From NCBI RefSeq assembly GCF_013371495.1, contig NZ_JABWTA010000001.1, forward strand, positions 992,001-1,056,000: DNA of 64,000 nt, given 5' to 3'. This document shows positions 54,591-63,741 of this stretch, in pieces. Under the pieces are notes generated by a model that was not told where the DNA came from, did no database searches, and worked only from the letters and a program-made list of their open reading frames with translations. Made by a program: the position numbers and the translations under genes. Origin of the DNA: Altererythrobacter lutimaris (GTDB lineage Bacteria; Pseudomonadota; Alphaproteobacteria; Sphingomonadales; Sphingomonadaceae). Each line of letters begins with the position of its first letter. Position 1 is the first letter of the stretch.

Positions 54591-55229
54591 TTACTGCGCT
54601 GCAGCGAGATCAGTCGAGCGCAACGCGCCTTCGCCCATATCATCGTCATCGACGAGCTTCAGGTTCTCACCCTTCTCGACAAATTCCGCAGCATCGCTGG
54701 GTGAAAGGTCCGGACGACCCGACATGAAGCCCATCTTGATGCGGCATTCAACGAACTGCGTTTCGCCTTCTTCAACCAGCAGCGTGATCGCGTCTTTCTT
54801 CTCGTTCTTGACCCAGTAATCCTGCTTGCCTGGCTCAGCTGCGACAATCACATATTTACCAGCGCCAAGCGACGAGATCTTGGTCTTGTCCTTCTTAGTG
54901 CCCTGATTGATCGTGCAGCCCATCGCAAAGCCCATGCGGGTCGAGCGATAGAATACGATCTGGCCTTTGCCTTCCGGTGGCAGCGGAATAAAATGCGGAG
55001 AGCCTTCCGGTGTGTGATTGGCGGGGCCGGCTGGTTCTTCCATCACAGCTTCAGCGGCATCTTCCATCGCTTCGGCCGCGCCTGCCATGGCTTCGCCCAC
55101 ATCGGTCATAGCCTCTTCCGCAGCTTCGACCGCTTCTTCAGCCTGAGCTTCCTGATAGGCAAGCGCCGGTCCCGTCAGGCCAAGCGCAAGCGCTGCCGCA
55201 CCCGTCATCGACAATGTCTTGAAATTCAT
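54591..55229 (-). CDS. Exported DUF2846-like protein with Ala/Glu-rich linker
   Basis: 212 residues from ATG 55229, preceded by GGGAAGGGA. A signal peptide (LSMTGAAALALGLTGPALA) is followed by an acidic Ala/Glu/Met repeat-like helix (residues about 26-66, EEAVEAAEEAM, GEAMAGAAEAMEDAAEAV). A DUF2846-type beta domain then begins GQIVFYRSTRMGFAMGCTI. Function unknown, envelope location likely. It starts 1 base after the stop of the next upstream gene. Confidence 0.72.
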   Translation of the reverse strand: MNFKTLSMTGAAALALGLTGPALAYQEAQAEEAVEAAEEAMTDVGEAMAGAAEAMEDAAEAVMEEPAGPANHTPEGSPHFIPLPPEGKGQIVFYRSTRMGFAMGCTINQGTKKDKTKISSLGAGKYVIVAAEPGKQDYWVKNEKKDAITLLVEEGETQFVECRIKMGFMSGRPDLSPSDAAEFVEKGENLKLVDDDDMGEGALRSTDLAAAQ

Positions 55230-55230
55230 A

Positions 55231-55875
55231 CTACGTCCCTTCCCTGCAATCAGCCGCCTCGGCATCATCTGCTTGAGGCAGCAAAATCTCTGTGTCTTCT
55301 GCAAGCTTTGCGCCTGCCAGCGTTCCTTCAGCAACATCGACATTCTTGCCGCGCACGAGGAACCCAACGGGTCCTGTCGCGATCGCAAGCCCGGTTTGCG
55401 CTTTGCCGGATAAACCAAGCTTCAAGCTGCGCAGCGGAATGCGCTGTTCGCCAAAGTCTATGTAATTCGCGGTCAGGATGAGCTCGCCGCCTGCCCCGCT
55501 GCCGCCCGCTTTCTTGGCATGGATCACTTCCCCCAGCCCCTGTGTTCCGGCGGGGATGACCTCTACTCCCTCTGCCATGACCGGCTCTGTGACCGTGATC
55601 GGGAAAGTGTCACCGGTGTTGCTGGTTTTGCTGCCTTGAGCTGCGTCGATGCTGATGTAAACCGGTGTCAGCTTGGGGAGCGTGACAAGGCGCGACTGCG
55701 GCTTTTCGCAAGTGTCTTCGACCGCTTCGGCTTGGGTCACATCTCCGGCCTCGCCGGATTGAATGGCGGTTTCAGCGTCCGCTTCCTGCGCGCTCAATGA
55801 AGCAGCGCTCGCCAAAGCAATCAGCACGATGCACGCAATCGTCGGCCCATCCATAGACCTCAAAAAGCTCTTCAT
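55231..55875 (-). CDS. Exported protein of unknown function, beta-rich
   Basis: 214 residues from ATG 55875. A signal peptide (PTIACIVLIALASAASLSAQ) and an acidic low-complexity region are followed by LVTLPKLTPVYISID and GDTFPITVTEPVMAEGVEVIPAGTQGLGEVIHA, then GELILTANYIDFGEQRIPLRSL. This LxxGTxV.. GDxF.. V..PAGTxxxGEV pattern appears in several periplasmic beta-barrel-type domains. It forms an operon with the DUF2846-like gene (one base between them). Confidence 0.65.
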   Translation of the reverse strand: MKSFLRSMDGPTIACIVLIALASAASLSAQEADAETAIQSGEAGDVTQAEAVEDTCEKPQSRLVTLPKLTPVYISIDAAQGSKTSNTGDTFPITVTEPVMAEGVEVIPAGTQGLGEVIHAKKAGGSGAGGELILTANYIDFGEQRIPLRSLKLGLSGKAQTGLAIATGPVGFLVRGKNVDVAEGTLAGAKLAEDTEILLPQADDAEAADCREGT

Positions 55876-55989
55876 GTGAGAGTTTCGACCCCTGTAACGA
55901 CGCTCTTGAGGCGCCTTCCCATCCCTGCGCACAGTTTAGCAGCCTCGCAAAGGCGCACAAGAGCTAAGTAACTGGGGTCTAACGGGCTC

Positions 55990-56661
55990 CTACCACCCCT
56001 CCCAGCGTATGCTTTCGCTGATGTCTGCGCGCGGCACGTCGAACTGGTTGACTGAAGCATCGGGATCGCGATGGCCGATCGCAACACCGCAAAAGAAGAT
56101 ATGATCTTCCGGGATTTCGACCACTTCGCGGATTTGCGGCGAGTAAACCGCCCAAGCCTCCTGGAAACAGGTGTCGAGCCCTTCCTCGCGCAGCAGCAGG
56201 CCAATCGTCTGGAGCCACATGCCGATATCCGACCATTGCGGCGGGCCCATATATTTGGGCGTGTGGATCAACATGAGGACAGGCGCGCCAAACGCGCGGA
56301 AGTTCTCTGCAAACCACATCAGCCGCTTCATTTTGTCTTCGCGCGGAATGCCGAGCGCTTCGTACAGCGCTTCGCCCACGCCAAAGCGGCGCGCCTCATA
56401 TTCGCCGTCGAGCTCAGGCGGATAGATGTTGTATTCTGGCGCATGAACGTCGCGCCCTTTGGGGAATTCCTTGGCAACTCGCGTAAAGAGCTTCTGCATC
56501 GGCTCGCCAGTCAGAACCACCGCGTTCCACGGCTGGGTGTTGCCACCAGATGGCGAACGCTGCGCTTTCTTGAGCACGCGGGTCAGGACCTCGCGATCAA
56601 CCGGCTGGTCGGTGAAACTGCGGACAGAGCGTCGGGTGGCTACAGCATCGGATACGTTCAT
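55990..56661 (-). CDS. Nitroreductase family protein
   Basis: 223 residues. FMN-binding pattern [32 protein letters not shown] and [16 protein letters not shown] near the end. These enzymes reduce nitroaromatics or quinones with NAD(P)H. The ATG at 56661 overlaps the cobT stop (ATGA), so it is co-translated with cobT. That neighbour hints at a BluB-like role in cobalamin synthesis, but the sequence does not show it clearly. Confidence 0.85.
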   Translation of the reverse strand: MNVSDAVATRRSVRSFTDQPVDREVLTRVLKKAQRSPSGGNTQPWNAVVLTGEPMQKLFTRVAKEFPKGRDVHAPEYNIYPPELDGEYEARRFGVGEALYEALGIPREDKMKRLMWFAENFRAFGAPVLMLIHTPKYMGPPQWSDIGMWLQTIGLLLREEGLDTCFQEAWAVYSPQIREVVEIPEDHIFFCGVAIGHRDPDASVNQFDVPRADISESIRWEGW

Positions 56662-58493
56662 CTGCGACCTCGTTTTTCGTCCTCAAACAGCTCCGCAAGC
56701 TGTTCCATGATGGTGCCGCCAAGTTGCTCCACATCCATGATCGTCACCGCGCGGCGATAATACCGCGTCACATCGTGGCCAATGCCAATTGCGACCAGTT
56801 GCACCGGGGAATAGCGCTCAATCCATTCGATCACCTTGCGCAAATGCGCTTCGAGATAACCTGCGGAATTCACGCTAAGCGTTGAATCGTCGACCGGTGC
56901 GCCGTCCGAAATCACCATCATGATGCGCCGATCTTCCTTGCGGGCAACAATGCGGTTGTGCGCCCACATCAGCGCTTCACCGTCAATATTTTCTTTCAGC
57001 AGGCCTTCGCGCATCATCAGGCCGAGATTGCGGCGCGCGCGGCGCCATGGCTCATCGGCCTTCTTGTAGACGATGTGGCGCAGGTCATTGAGACGGCCAG
57101 GTTCAGGCGGCTTGCCATCGGCAAGCCATGCTTCGCGGCTCTGTCCGCCCTTCCATGCACGCGTCGTAAAGCCGAGAATCTCGACCTTTACGCCGCAGCG
57201 TTCCAATGTCCGCGCGAGAATATCCGCGCTGATCGCTGCAATGCTGATCGGCCGGCCCCGCATTGAACCCGAATTGTCGATGAGCAGCGTGACAATCGTA
57301 TCGCGAAATTCGACATCGCGCTCGGTCTTGTATGCAAGCGCAGTGCCCGGCGAGACAATCACGCGCGGCAAGCGCGCCGCATCGACAATCCCGTCCTCCT
57401 GGTCGAAATCCCAACTGCGGTTCTGCTGAGCCATCAACCGCCGCTGCAAACGGTTGGCGAGCCGCGTGACGACGCCTTGCAAGCCTGTCAGCTGGCTATC
57501 AAGATAGGCGCGCAGCCGGTCGAGCTCTTCGGCATCGCACAGCTCCGTCGCGCCGACTTCCTCGTCGAAACGCTCAGTGTAGGCCTTGTAGTCCAGGCCA
57601 TCAGGAATATCGCCTTGCGGGCGATTGGGCCGCGCAGGCATGGTCGCCGCATCGCCTTCATCGCCTGGCTCGCCGACGGCCATCTCATCGTCAGCGGACA
57701 TTTCTGTCTCGCCTTCCGCATCACCTTCACCTTCCGCCATTTCGCCAGCCATCTCGGCTGCCTGCGGATCGCCATCGCCGGCGTTCTCGTCGTCGCCCTC
57801 GCTCTCGTCAGGACCCTCTTCGTCCTCGCCTTCATCTTCGCTTTCACCTTCATCAGGTGCGTCGGTGGGTTGAGTGAGATCCAAATGCTCAAGCAAATCG
57901 AGAGCGAGCCGCTGAAATGCGGATTGATCGTCGAGACTGTCAGCCAGCGCAGCGATATCACCGCCGGTTTTCGCCGCGATCTCTTGACGAACCAGCTCCA
58001 ACCCTGAGCGCGCGGCTTCAGGTGAAGCCTCACCCGTCAGTTGCTCGCGCAGCAGCAGCGAGAGCGCAGTCTGCAAAGGCACATCGCTTGCCTTTGTCGC
58101 GCGCGTAATCGCATCGCTCGCCAGCCGCATATCGAGCGCTGCGCCGAGGTTCTCTTTAACACCGCCATATTCCTGCGCGCCAATGGCTTCGTAGCGCACT
58201 TGCTCGATTGCATCGTAACACGCACGCGCAGTCGCTTCAGGCGGCGCGCCCTTGCTGTGCAGCGCAGCGTTGTGATGGAGTAGTTTGAGCGAGAAACTGT
58301 CCGCAAAGCCGCGCGCTTCGGCCACCTGCTCTTCCGGCAGGTTGCGCCCCGGCAGCGGAACGCGGAAATGCTTGCCCGCCGAGGAAGGCGCGTCCGCGCT
58401 CCAGGCCACCTCGACATCAGCTTCGCGCGCAATCGCGCGGCTCGCGCCAGTCAGCGCGTGCTTGAGCTTATCAAGAGGCGTTTCTTCAGACAT
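56658..58493 (-). CDS. cobT: Cobaltochelatase subunit CobT
   Basis: 611 residues. An N-terminal all-helical domain, a very acidic stretch at about 215-285 ([23 protein letters not shown]), then a VWA domain with the MIDAS loop [12 protein letters not shown] near residue 410. CobT with the AAA+ CobS and CobN inserts cobalt into hydrogenobyrinic acid diamide in aerobic cobalamin synthesis. CobS and CobN are not in this window. It is followed by a coupled nitroreductase gene. Confidence 0.93.
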   Translation of the reverse strand: MSEETPLDKLKHALTGASRAIAREADVEVAWSADAPSSAGKHFRVPLPGRNLPEEQVAEARGFADSFSLKLLHHNAALHSKGAPPEATARACYDAIEQVRYEAIGAQEYGGVKENLGAALDMRLASDAITRATKASDVPLQTALSLLLREQLTGEASPEAARSGLELVRQEIAAKTGGDIAALADSLDDQSAFQRLALDLLEHLDLTQPTDAPDEGESEDEGEDEEGPDESEGDDENAGDGDPQAAEMAGEMAEGEGDAEGETEMSADDEMAVGEPGDEGDAATMPARPNRPQGDIPDGLDYKAYTERFDEEVGATELCDAEELDRLRAYLDSQLTGLQGVVTRLANRLQRRLMAQQNRSWDFDQEDGIVDAARLPRVIVSPGTALAYKTERDVEFRDTIVTLLIDNSGSMRGRPISIAAISADILARTLERCGVKVEILGFTTRAWKGGQSREAWLADGKPPEPGRLNDLRHIVYKKADEPWRRARRNLGLMMREGLLKENIDGEALMWAHNRIVARKEDRRIMMVISDGAPVDDSTLSVNSAGYLEAHLRKVIEWIERYSPVQLVAIGIGHDVTRYYRRAVTIMDVEQLGGTIMEQLAELFEDEKRGRR

Positions 58494-58512
58494 TAGGTGG
58501 GATCAATGACGG

Positions 58513-59166
58513 TTAGATAATGCTCTGGCCAGTCTTTTCCCAGTCTTTGAGGAAGCCTTCGATGCCTTTGTCGGTCAGCACATGATTGAAAAGCTGCTTG
58601 ATGACTTTCGGCGGTGCGGTCATGACATCCGCACCGATCAGCGCGCTTTCCAGCACATGTGTGACGTGCCGAACCGATGCCACAAGGATCTCGGTATCGA
58701 ACAGATAGTTGTCGTAGATCGTTTTGATGTCCTCGATCAGCTCCATGCCGTTGAAGCCGTTATCATCATGCCGTCCGACAAATGGCGAGATAAAAGTCGC
58801 GCCCGCTTTCGCCGCGAGAAGCGCTTGATTGGCAGAAAAGCAAAGCGTCACATTGACCATCGTCCCGTCACTGGTGAGCGCCTTGCAGGTCTTGAGGCCG
58901 TCAATCGTGAGCGGCACCTTGATGCAGACATTGTCCGCGATCTTGCGCAGGACTTCAGCCTCTTTCATCATCGCCTCGTGATCGAGCGCGACCACTTCTG
59001 CGCTGACCGGCCCATCGACGATATCGCAAATTTCCTTTGTGACTTCCATGAAGTCACGACCTGATTTCGCGATCAGCGAAGGATTGGTCGTAACGCCATC
59101 GAGCAAGCCTGTCGCAGCCAGCTCCTTGATGTCGTCAAGTTCAGCAGTGTCAGCAAAGAATTTCAT
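58513..59166 (-). CDS. fsa: Fructose-6-phosphate aldolase / transaldolase-like (TalC type)
   Basis: 217 residues. Starts [17 protein letters not shown], and the Schiff-base lysine is Lys83 in CIKVPLT. Later SPFVGRHDD and [11 protein letters not shown] fit the short transaldolase/FSA family, which splits or exchanges dihydroxyacetone units of sugar phosphates. An 18-bp palindrome lies 13-30 bp upstream of the start, so regulation by a repressor is likely. It follows DUF4197 on the same strand. Confidence 0.92.
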   Translation of the reverse strand: MKFFADTAELDDIKELAATGLLDGVTTNPSLIAKSGRDFMEVTKEICDIVDGPVSAEVVALDHEAMMKEAEVLRKIADNVCIKVPLTIDGLKTCKALTSDGTMVNVTLCFSANQALLAAKAGATFISPFVGRHDDNGFNGMELIEDIKTIYDNYLFDTEILVASVRHVTHVLESALIGADVMTAPPKVIKQLFNHVLTDKGIEGFLKDWEKTGQSII

Positions 59167-59178
59167 GGATAAGCGCTC

Positions 59179-59196
59179 CCGGGAATCGATTCCCGG
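59179..59196. promoter_or_regulatory. 18-bp perfect palindrome in front of fsa
   Basis: CCGGGAATCGATTCCCGG, with a central CG and no loop, has the form of a LacI-family operator. Its edge touches the presumed Shine-Dalgarno GGGAG of fsa, so a bound repressor could block both transcription and initiation. No LacI gene is in the window. Confidence 0.55.
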
Positions 59197-59225
59197 TTAG
59201 CATTACCCAAGCATGGCCTGCGCGG

Positions 59226-59921
59226 CTAGAGCGCGGCGCCGGCTCCAAACACGCCAATCAACAGCGGATCGTTGGTCGAGCGCGGATCTCGGCGGATCGC
59301 CTCTTCCTCAAAGCCAATCTCTGTCCAGATCGCATCGTTGACGTTGCCTGCCAGCCGCTGAGCGATCACGCCCACATCAGTGCCGGTCAGCCCATTGATG
59401 AGCTGTGCCACCAGCGGATCGGAAGCGACTTCTATCGCCCGGCCAAGCTCGGGGACCATCGCTTCGATGAGCTGTCCGCCCATCTCACCTTGTAGGAATG
59501 CGGTTGCAGCCCGCGGTCCGCCTCTCACCAACGCCTCGGCATTTTCAATCCCGATCACGCGCACGGCATCTGCAACCAGAGGCGCGGCGCGGTAGGAGCC
59601 TTCGATCGCGATATCCGCAAACGCCTCGTTCAGGCGATCCTTGAACAGCGCGGAGGTGAGAATATCGGACAGCACATCACCGCGCGTGCCGAGCAGACTG
59701 GACAATCCAACTTTGGCAACTTGATCGTCCCAGAACCCGTCCGCCGCCGTAAGGCGCGCGAACGCATTTTCGCTTGAGACAGTCAACAACCGCCGTATCG
59801 CTTCGGTAAGGCTGAAGCCCGGGAGGCTTTGACAGGCAGGCAAGGCGAGCACAGTCGTTCCTGCCAACAGTCCGGCCATGACTTTACGGCGCGACGCAGT
59901 TTCGTTCAAAATTCCGGACAT
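59226..59921 (-). CDS. DUF4197 family exported protein
   Basis: 231 residues from ATG 59921, with GAGGAG about 10 bases before it (ATG 59936 is less well placed). An N-terminal stretch SRRKVMAGLLAGTTVLALPACQ suggests a lipoprotein or Tat-like signal. The body repeats DUF4197 features (GFSLTEAIRRLLTVSSENAF, VGLSSLLG, NAEALVRGGPRAATAFL). Function unknown. It is divergent from priA with 55 bp between the starts. Confidence 0.85.
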   Translation of the reverse strand: MSGILNETASRRKVMAGLLAGTTVLALPACQSLPGFSLTEAIRRLLTVSSENAFARLTAADGFWDDQVAKVGLSSLLGTRGDVLSDILTSALFKDRLNEAFADIAIEGSYRAAPLVADAVRVIGIENAEALVRGGPRAATAFLQGEMGGQLIEAMVPELGRAIEVASDPLVAQLINGLTGTDVGVIAQRLAGNVNDAIWTEIGFEEEAIRRDPRSTNDPLLIGVFGAGAAL

Positions 59922-59976
59922 TTCCAATCTCCTCACCTTGTCGGGCCTAGCATGCCGCGCCCATATTGTCAGTCAC

Positions 59977-62142
59977 ATGAACCGCATCCGTGTCCTCGTT
60001 TTCAATGCTGCTTTAGGCGCGCTCGATTACCGCGTGCCGGATGGCGTAGCAGCGCCTCCGGGCTCGGTTGTGATCGCACCGCTTGGACCACGCCAGATTA
60101 CCGGGATTGCTTGGGAGCCTGAGAAGCTTCCCGCCAAGGAGGTGCCCGCGGCAAAGCTGCGTCCGATCCTCGAGGTGCTGCCAGTACCGCCGCTTTCTGC
60201 GCCTTTGCGACGACTGATCGAATGGACCGCAGACTACTATCTCGCGCCGCTTAGCGCGGTCGCACGGATGGTCATTTCTTCAGGCGGCGCGCTCAAGGGC
60301 CCTGCAACAATGACCGAATACCGGCTGACGGGTGAGCTGCCGGATCGGATGACACCGCAAAGAAAGCAGGCGCTTGATGCGCTCATCGGCGAGCAAGCGA
60401 CCATCCGCGAACTCGCCGGCATCGCAGGCGTGTCGGAAGGCGTGTTGCGCGGAATGGTGGGCGCTGGGCTGATCGAACCAGTCTCCGTCGCGATTGACCG
60501 TCCCTTCCCGCCTGCTGATCCCGATCACGATCAGCCAGAGCTTTCGTCCGATCAACGCGAAGTTGCGGACAGGCTGGTGGAAGCGGTCAAAGCCAAACAG
60601 TTTGCGCCTTTCCTGCTCGATGGTGTGACAGGTTCGGGCAAGACCGAAACCTATTTCGAGCCTGTTGCCGAAGCAATCCGTATGGGCCGCCAGGTTCTGG
60701 TGCTGCTGCCTGAAATCGCGCTTACCGAAAACTTCCTCAACCGGTTTGAAAGGCGCTTCGGCGCCCAACCAGTGTTGTGGCATAGCTCGCTCAAGTCGAC
60801 CGAGCGGCGGCGGGCATGGCGTGCGATATCGGAAGGGACTGCGCAAGTGGTGGTCGGCGCGCGTTCTGCGCTGTTCCTACCCTACAAGAACCTCGGGCTG
60901 GTCGTGGTCGACGAGGCCCACGAAGTCAGCTTCAAGCAAGATGATGGCGTGCGTTATAATGCCCGAGATGTCTCTGTAATGCGCGCGCGATTTGAAGGCT
61001 TCCCGGTCGTCCTTGCCAGTGCGACCCCAGCCCTTGAAAGCCTCCAAATGGCGGAAAGCGGCATTTACGAAAAGCTCGACCTGCCAAGCCGGTTTGGCGG
61101 TGCGCAACTGCCGCATATCGACACTATAGACCTCACCGAGGAGCCGCCCGAACGACAGCGCTGGCTTGCCCCTCGGCTTGTCGCGGCGCTGGAGGATCGC
61201 CTCGCGAAAAGCGAGCAGTCGCTGCTCTATCTCAACCGACGCGGTTATGCGCCGCTGACGCTTTGCCGCAATTGCGGGTTCCGCTTCAAATGCAAAAGCT
61301 GCAGTGCATGGCTGGTCGAGCACCGGCTGTCGCAAAGACTGGCCTGCCACCATTGCGGGCATGAGGAAACGCCGCCTGAGACCTGCCCTGAATGTGGCGA
61401 GCCTGATTGCCTTGTCGCCTGCGGTCCTGGCGTGGAGCGGATCGCGGACGAGGTACGCGAGCTCTTTCCAGAAGCGCGCATCGCAGTCGCGACGTCAGAC
61501 ACGCTCGGATCGCCTGAACGCGCGGCGCAATTCATCGCCGAGGCGGAAAGCGGCGCGGTCGATGTTATTGTAGGCACGCAGCTGGTCACGAAAGGCTTTC
61601 ACTTCCCCGAATTGACCTTGGTCGGAGTGGTCGACGCCGATCTCGGCCTGGAGGGCGGCGATTTGCGCGCTGGCGAGCGCACCTATCAGCAAGTTTCGCA
61701 AGCCGCGGGACGTGCCGGACGCGGAGCGAAGCCCGGCGAAGTCTTGATCCAGACACGCCACCCCGAAGCCGCCGTCATAGCTGCGCTGGCCAATGGCGAC
61801 CGCGATGCGTTCTACGCCGCCGAAACCGAAGCAAGACGTCATGCAGGCGCGCCGCCTTTCGGTCGCTGGGCTGCGATTATCATTTCGTCAGAGGATGACA
61901 CAGAAGCACGCCAGGCTGCTGCTCGCTTGGGTGATGCCCGGCCTTTCCATGATGACCTGATGATACTCGGCCCGGCCCCTGCCCCGCTAGCGCTGCTGCG
62001 CGGCCGCTATCGCTATCGCTTTCTTGCTAATGCTCGGCGGAGCGTCGAATTACAAAAGATCCTTGCCGACTGGCTCGCGGGCCAGAATTTCCCACCCGGC
62101 GTGCGGGTGGGCGTAGATATCGATCCGTACAGTTTCGTTTGA
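59977..62142 (+). CDS. priA: Primosomal protein N' (PriA helicase)
   Basis: 721 residues from ATG 59977. An N-terminal 3'BD domain, then the helicase with Walker A GVTGSGKTE and DEAH in VVVDEAHEVSFKQ. Eight cysteines of the zinc domain lie at about 460-510 (CRNCGFRFKCKSC, CHHCGHEETPPETCPECG). It restarts stalled replication forks. It is transcribed away from DUF4197 and followed by the photolyase gene after 33 bp. Confidence 0.96.
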   Translation: MNRIRVLVFNAALGALDYRVPDGVAAPPGSVVIAPLGPRQITGIAWEPEKLPAKEVPAAKLRPILEVLPVPPLSAPLRRLIEWTADYYLAPLSAVARMVISSGGALKGPATMTEYRLTGELPDRMTPQRKQALDALIGEQATIRELAGIAGVSEGVLRGMVGAGLIEPVSVAIDRPFPPADPDHDQPELSSDQREVADRLVEAVKAKQFAPFLLDGVTGSGKTETYFEPVAEAIRMGRQVLVLLPEIALTENFLNRFERRFGAQPVLWHSSLKSTERRRAWRAISEGTAQVVVGARSALFLPYKNLGLVVVDEAHEVSFKQDDGVRYNARDVSVMRARFEGFPVVLASATPALESLQMAESGIYEKLDLPSRFGGAQLPHIDTIDLTEEPPERQRWLAPRLVAALEDRLAKSEQSLLYLNRRGYAPLTLCRNCGFRFKCKSCSAWLVEHRLSQRLACHHCGHEETPPETCPECGEPDCLVACGPGVERIADEVRELFPEARIAVATSDTLGSPERAAQFIAEAESGAVDVIVGTQLVTKGFHFPELTLVGVVDADLGLEGGDLRAGERTYQQVSQAAGRAGRGAKPGEVLIQTRHPEAAVIAALANGDRDAFYAAETEARRHAGAPPFGRWAAIIISSEDDTEARQAAARLGDARPFHDDLMILGPAPAPLALLRGRYRYRFLANARRSVELQKILADWLAGQNFPPGVRVGVDIDPYSFV

Positions 62143-62175
62143 GGCACTAATCACTGGCTCGCTCATTGATCGGGC

Positions 62176-63741
62176 ATGGCCAAAAGCAATCCCATCCTTG
62201 TCCCCATTCTCGGCGATCAGCTGACCCGCAACCTTGCCAGCCTGCGTGGGCGGACCAAGGACGACACGGTCATTCTGATGATGGAAGTCTGGGACGAAGC
62301 GACCTACGTCAAACATCATAAGCAAAAGATCACGCTGATTTTCTCTGCGATGCGCCACTTTGCAGCCGAGCTGGAAGAGGCTGGCTGGCAGGTGGACTAT
62401 GTCAAGCTGACTGACGAGGACAATGCGGGCAGTTTCACCGGCGAAGTTGCGCGCGCTGTCGAAAGACATGATCCCCGTGCAATCCATGTGGTCGAAGCGA
62501 GCGAATGGCGCGTTCAGCAGTCAATCGAGGAATGGCCGGACAAGTTCGCATGCGAAGTCGAAATCCTGCCAGATGACCGTTTCTTATGCAGCCACGCCGA
62601 GTTCAACGAATGGGCCGATGGCCGCAAGCATCTGACGATGGAGCATTTCTATCGGGAGATGCGCAAGAAGACCGGTCTGCTGATGCGCGGTGATGGCAAG
62701 CCCGTTGGCGGCGAATGGAACCTCGACAAGGAAAACCGCGAGCCGCCGAAGGGTGAAATGGATGCGCCGGAACGCGCTAAGTTCGAACCAGATCAGATCA
62801 CGCGTGAAGTGATCGAACTCGTCGAAAGCCAGTTTGGCGATCACTTTGGATCGCTCGAGCGCTTCGAATGGCCGGTCACCCGCGAGGAGGCCGAGGAAGC
62901 CGCAGACGCCTTCTTCGCCGAGCGGATCGAAAAGTTCGGTCCCTATCAGGATGCAATGGTTCACGGGTCTGACGACCTTTACCACTCCATGCTTTCAACC
63001 AGCATCAATTGCGGCCTGCTCGACCCGCTTGAACTGTGCCAGCGAGCGCAGCAAGCCTACGAAGACGACAAGGCGCCGCTCAACTCCGTCGAAGGCTTCA
63101 TCCGCCAGATCATTGGCTGGCGCGAGTATATTCGCGGCTTCTATTGGTATTTCATGCCAGATCTTGAAAGCCGCAACGCACTCAATGCGCAGCGCGGCTT
63201 GCCTGAATTCTACTGGACCGGTGAGACCGACATGCGCTGCATGGCGGACTGCATTCGCTCAACCCATGAGAACGCGCACGCACACCATATCCAGCGCTTG
63301 ATGGTGCTCGGCAATTTCGCGCTACTGGCCGGAATCAATCCGCGCGAAGTGCAGGACTGGTATCTTGCTGTCTATGCCGATGCCTATGACTGGGTCGAGA
63401 TGCCCAATGTAGTCGGCATGATCCTCTATGCCGAGGGCGGCAAGCTTGCGACAAAGCCCTATGCGGCATCGGGCAATTACATCAACAAGATGAGCGATTA
63501 CTGCAAGGAATGCAGCTACTCTGTCAGCAAGAAAACCGGCGACGGTGCCTGCCCCTTCAACCCGCTCTACTGGCACTTCATGGATCGTCATCGCGACCGG
63601 CTGGAAAGCAATCACAGGATCGGGCGAATCTATGCCACCTGGGACCGGATGGGCGATGAAAAGAAGCAGGATTATCTGACAAGTGCGGAGGAATTCCTCG
63701 ACTCTCTCACCCCTGCGGCAAGCGGTTGGGCCCGTGATTAG
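62176..63741 (+). CDS. Iron-sulfur bacterial cryptochrome/photolyase (PhrB-like, (6-4) type)
   Basis: 521 residues with a DPRP N-terminal domain (ILVPILGDQLTRNLASL) and the FAD-binding helical domain. Cys355, Cys443, Cys446 and Cys459 have exactly the spacing 88-3-13 of the [4Fe-4S] ligands of Agrobacterium PhrB. These enzymes repair (6-4) photoproducts with light, using FAD and a lumazine antenna. The last 4 bases overlap the convergent partial gene. Confidence 0.92.
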   Translation: MAKSNPILVPILGDQLTRNLASLRGRTKDDTVILMMEVWDEATYVKHHKQKITLIFSAMRHFAAELEEAGWQVDYVKLTDEDNAGSFTGEVARAVERHDPRAIHVVEASEWRVQQSIEEWPDKFACEVEILPDDRFLCSHAEFNEWADGRKHLTMEHFYREMRKKTGLLMRGDGKPVGGEWNLDKENREPPKGEMDAPERAKFEPDQITREVIELVESQFGDHFGSLERFEWPVTREEAEEAADAFFAERIEKFGPYQDAMVHGSDDLYHSMLSTSINCGLLDPLELCQRAQQAYEDDKAPLNSVEGFIRQIIGWREYIRGFYWYFMPDLESRNALNAQRGLPEFYWTGETDMRCMADCIRSTHENAHAHHIQRLMVLGNFALLAGINPREVQDWYLAVYADAYDWVEMPNVVGMILYAEGGKLATKPYAASGNYINKMSDYCKECSYSVSKKTGDGACPFNPLYWHFMDRHRDRLESNHRIGRIYATWDRMGDEKKQDYLTSAEEFLDSLTPAASGWARD

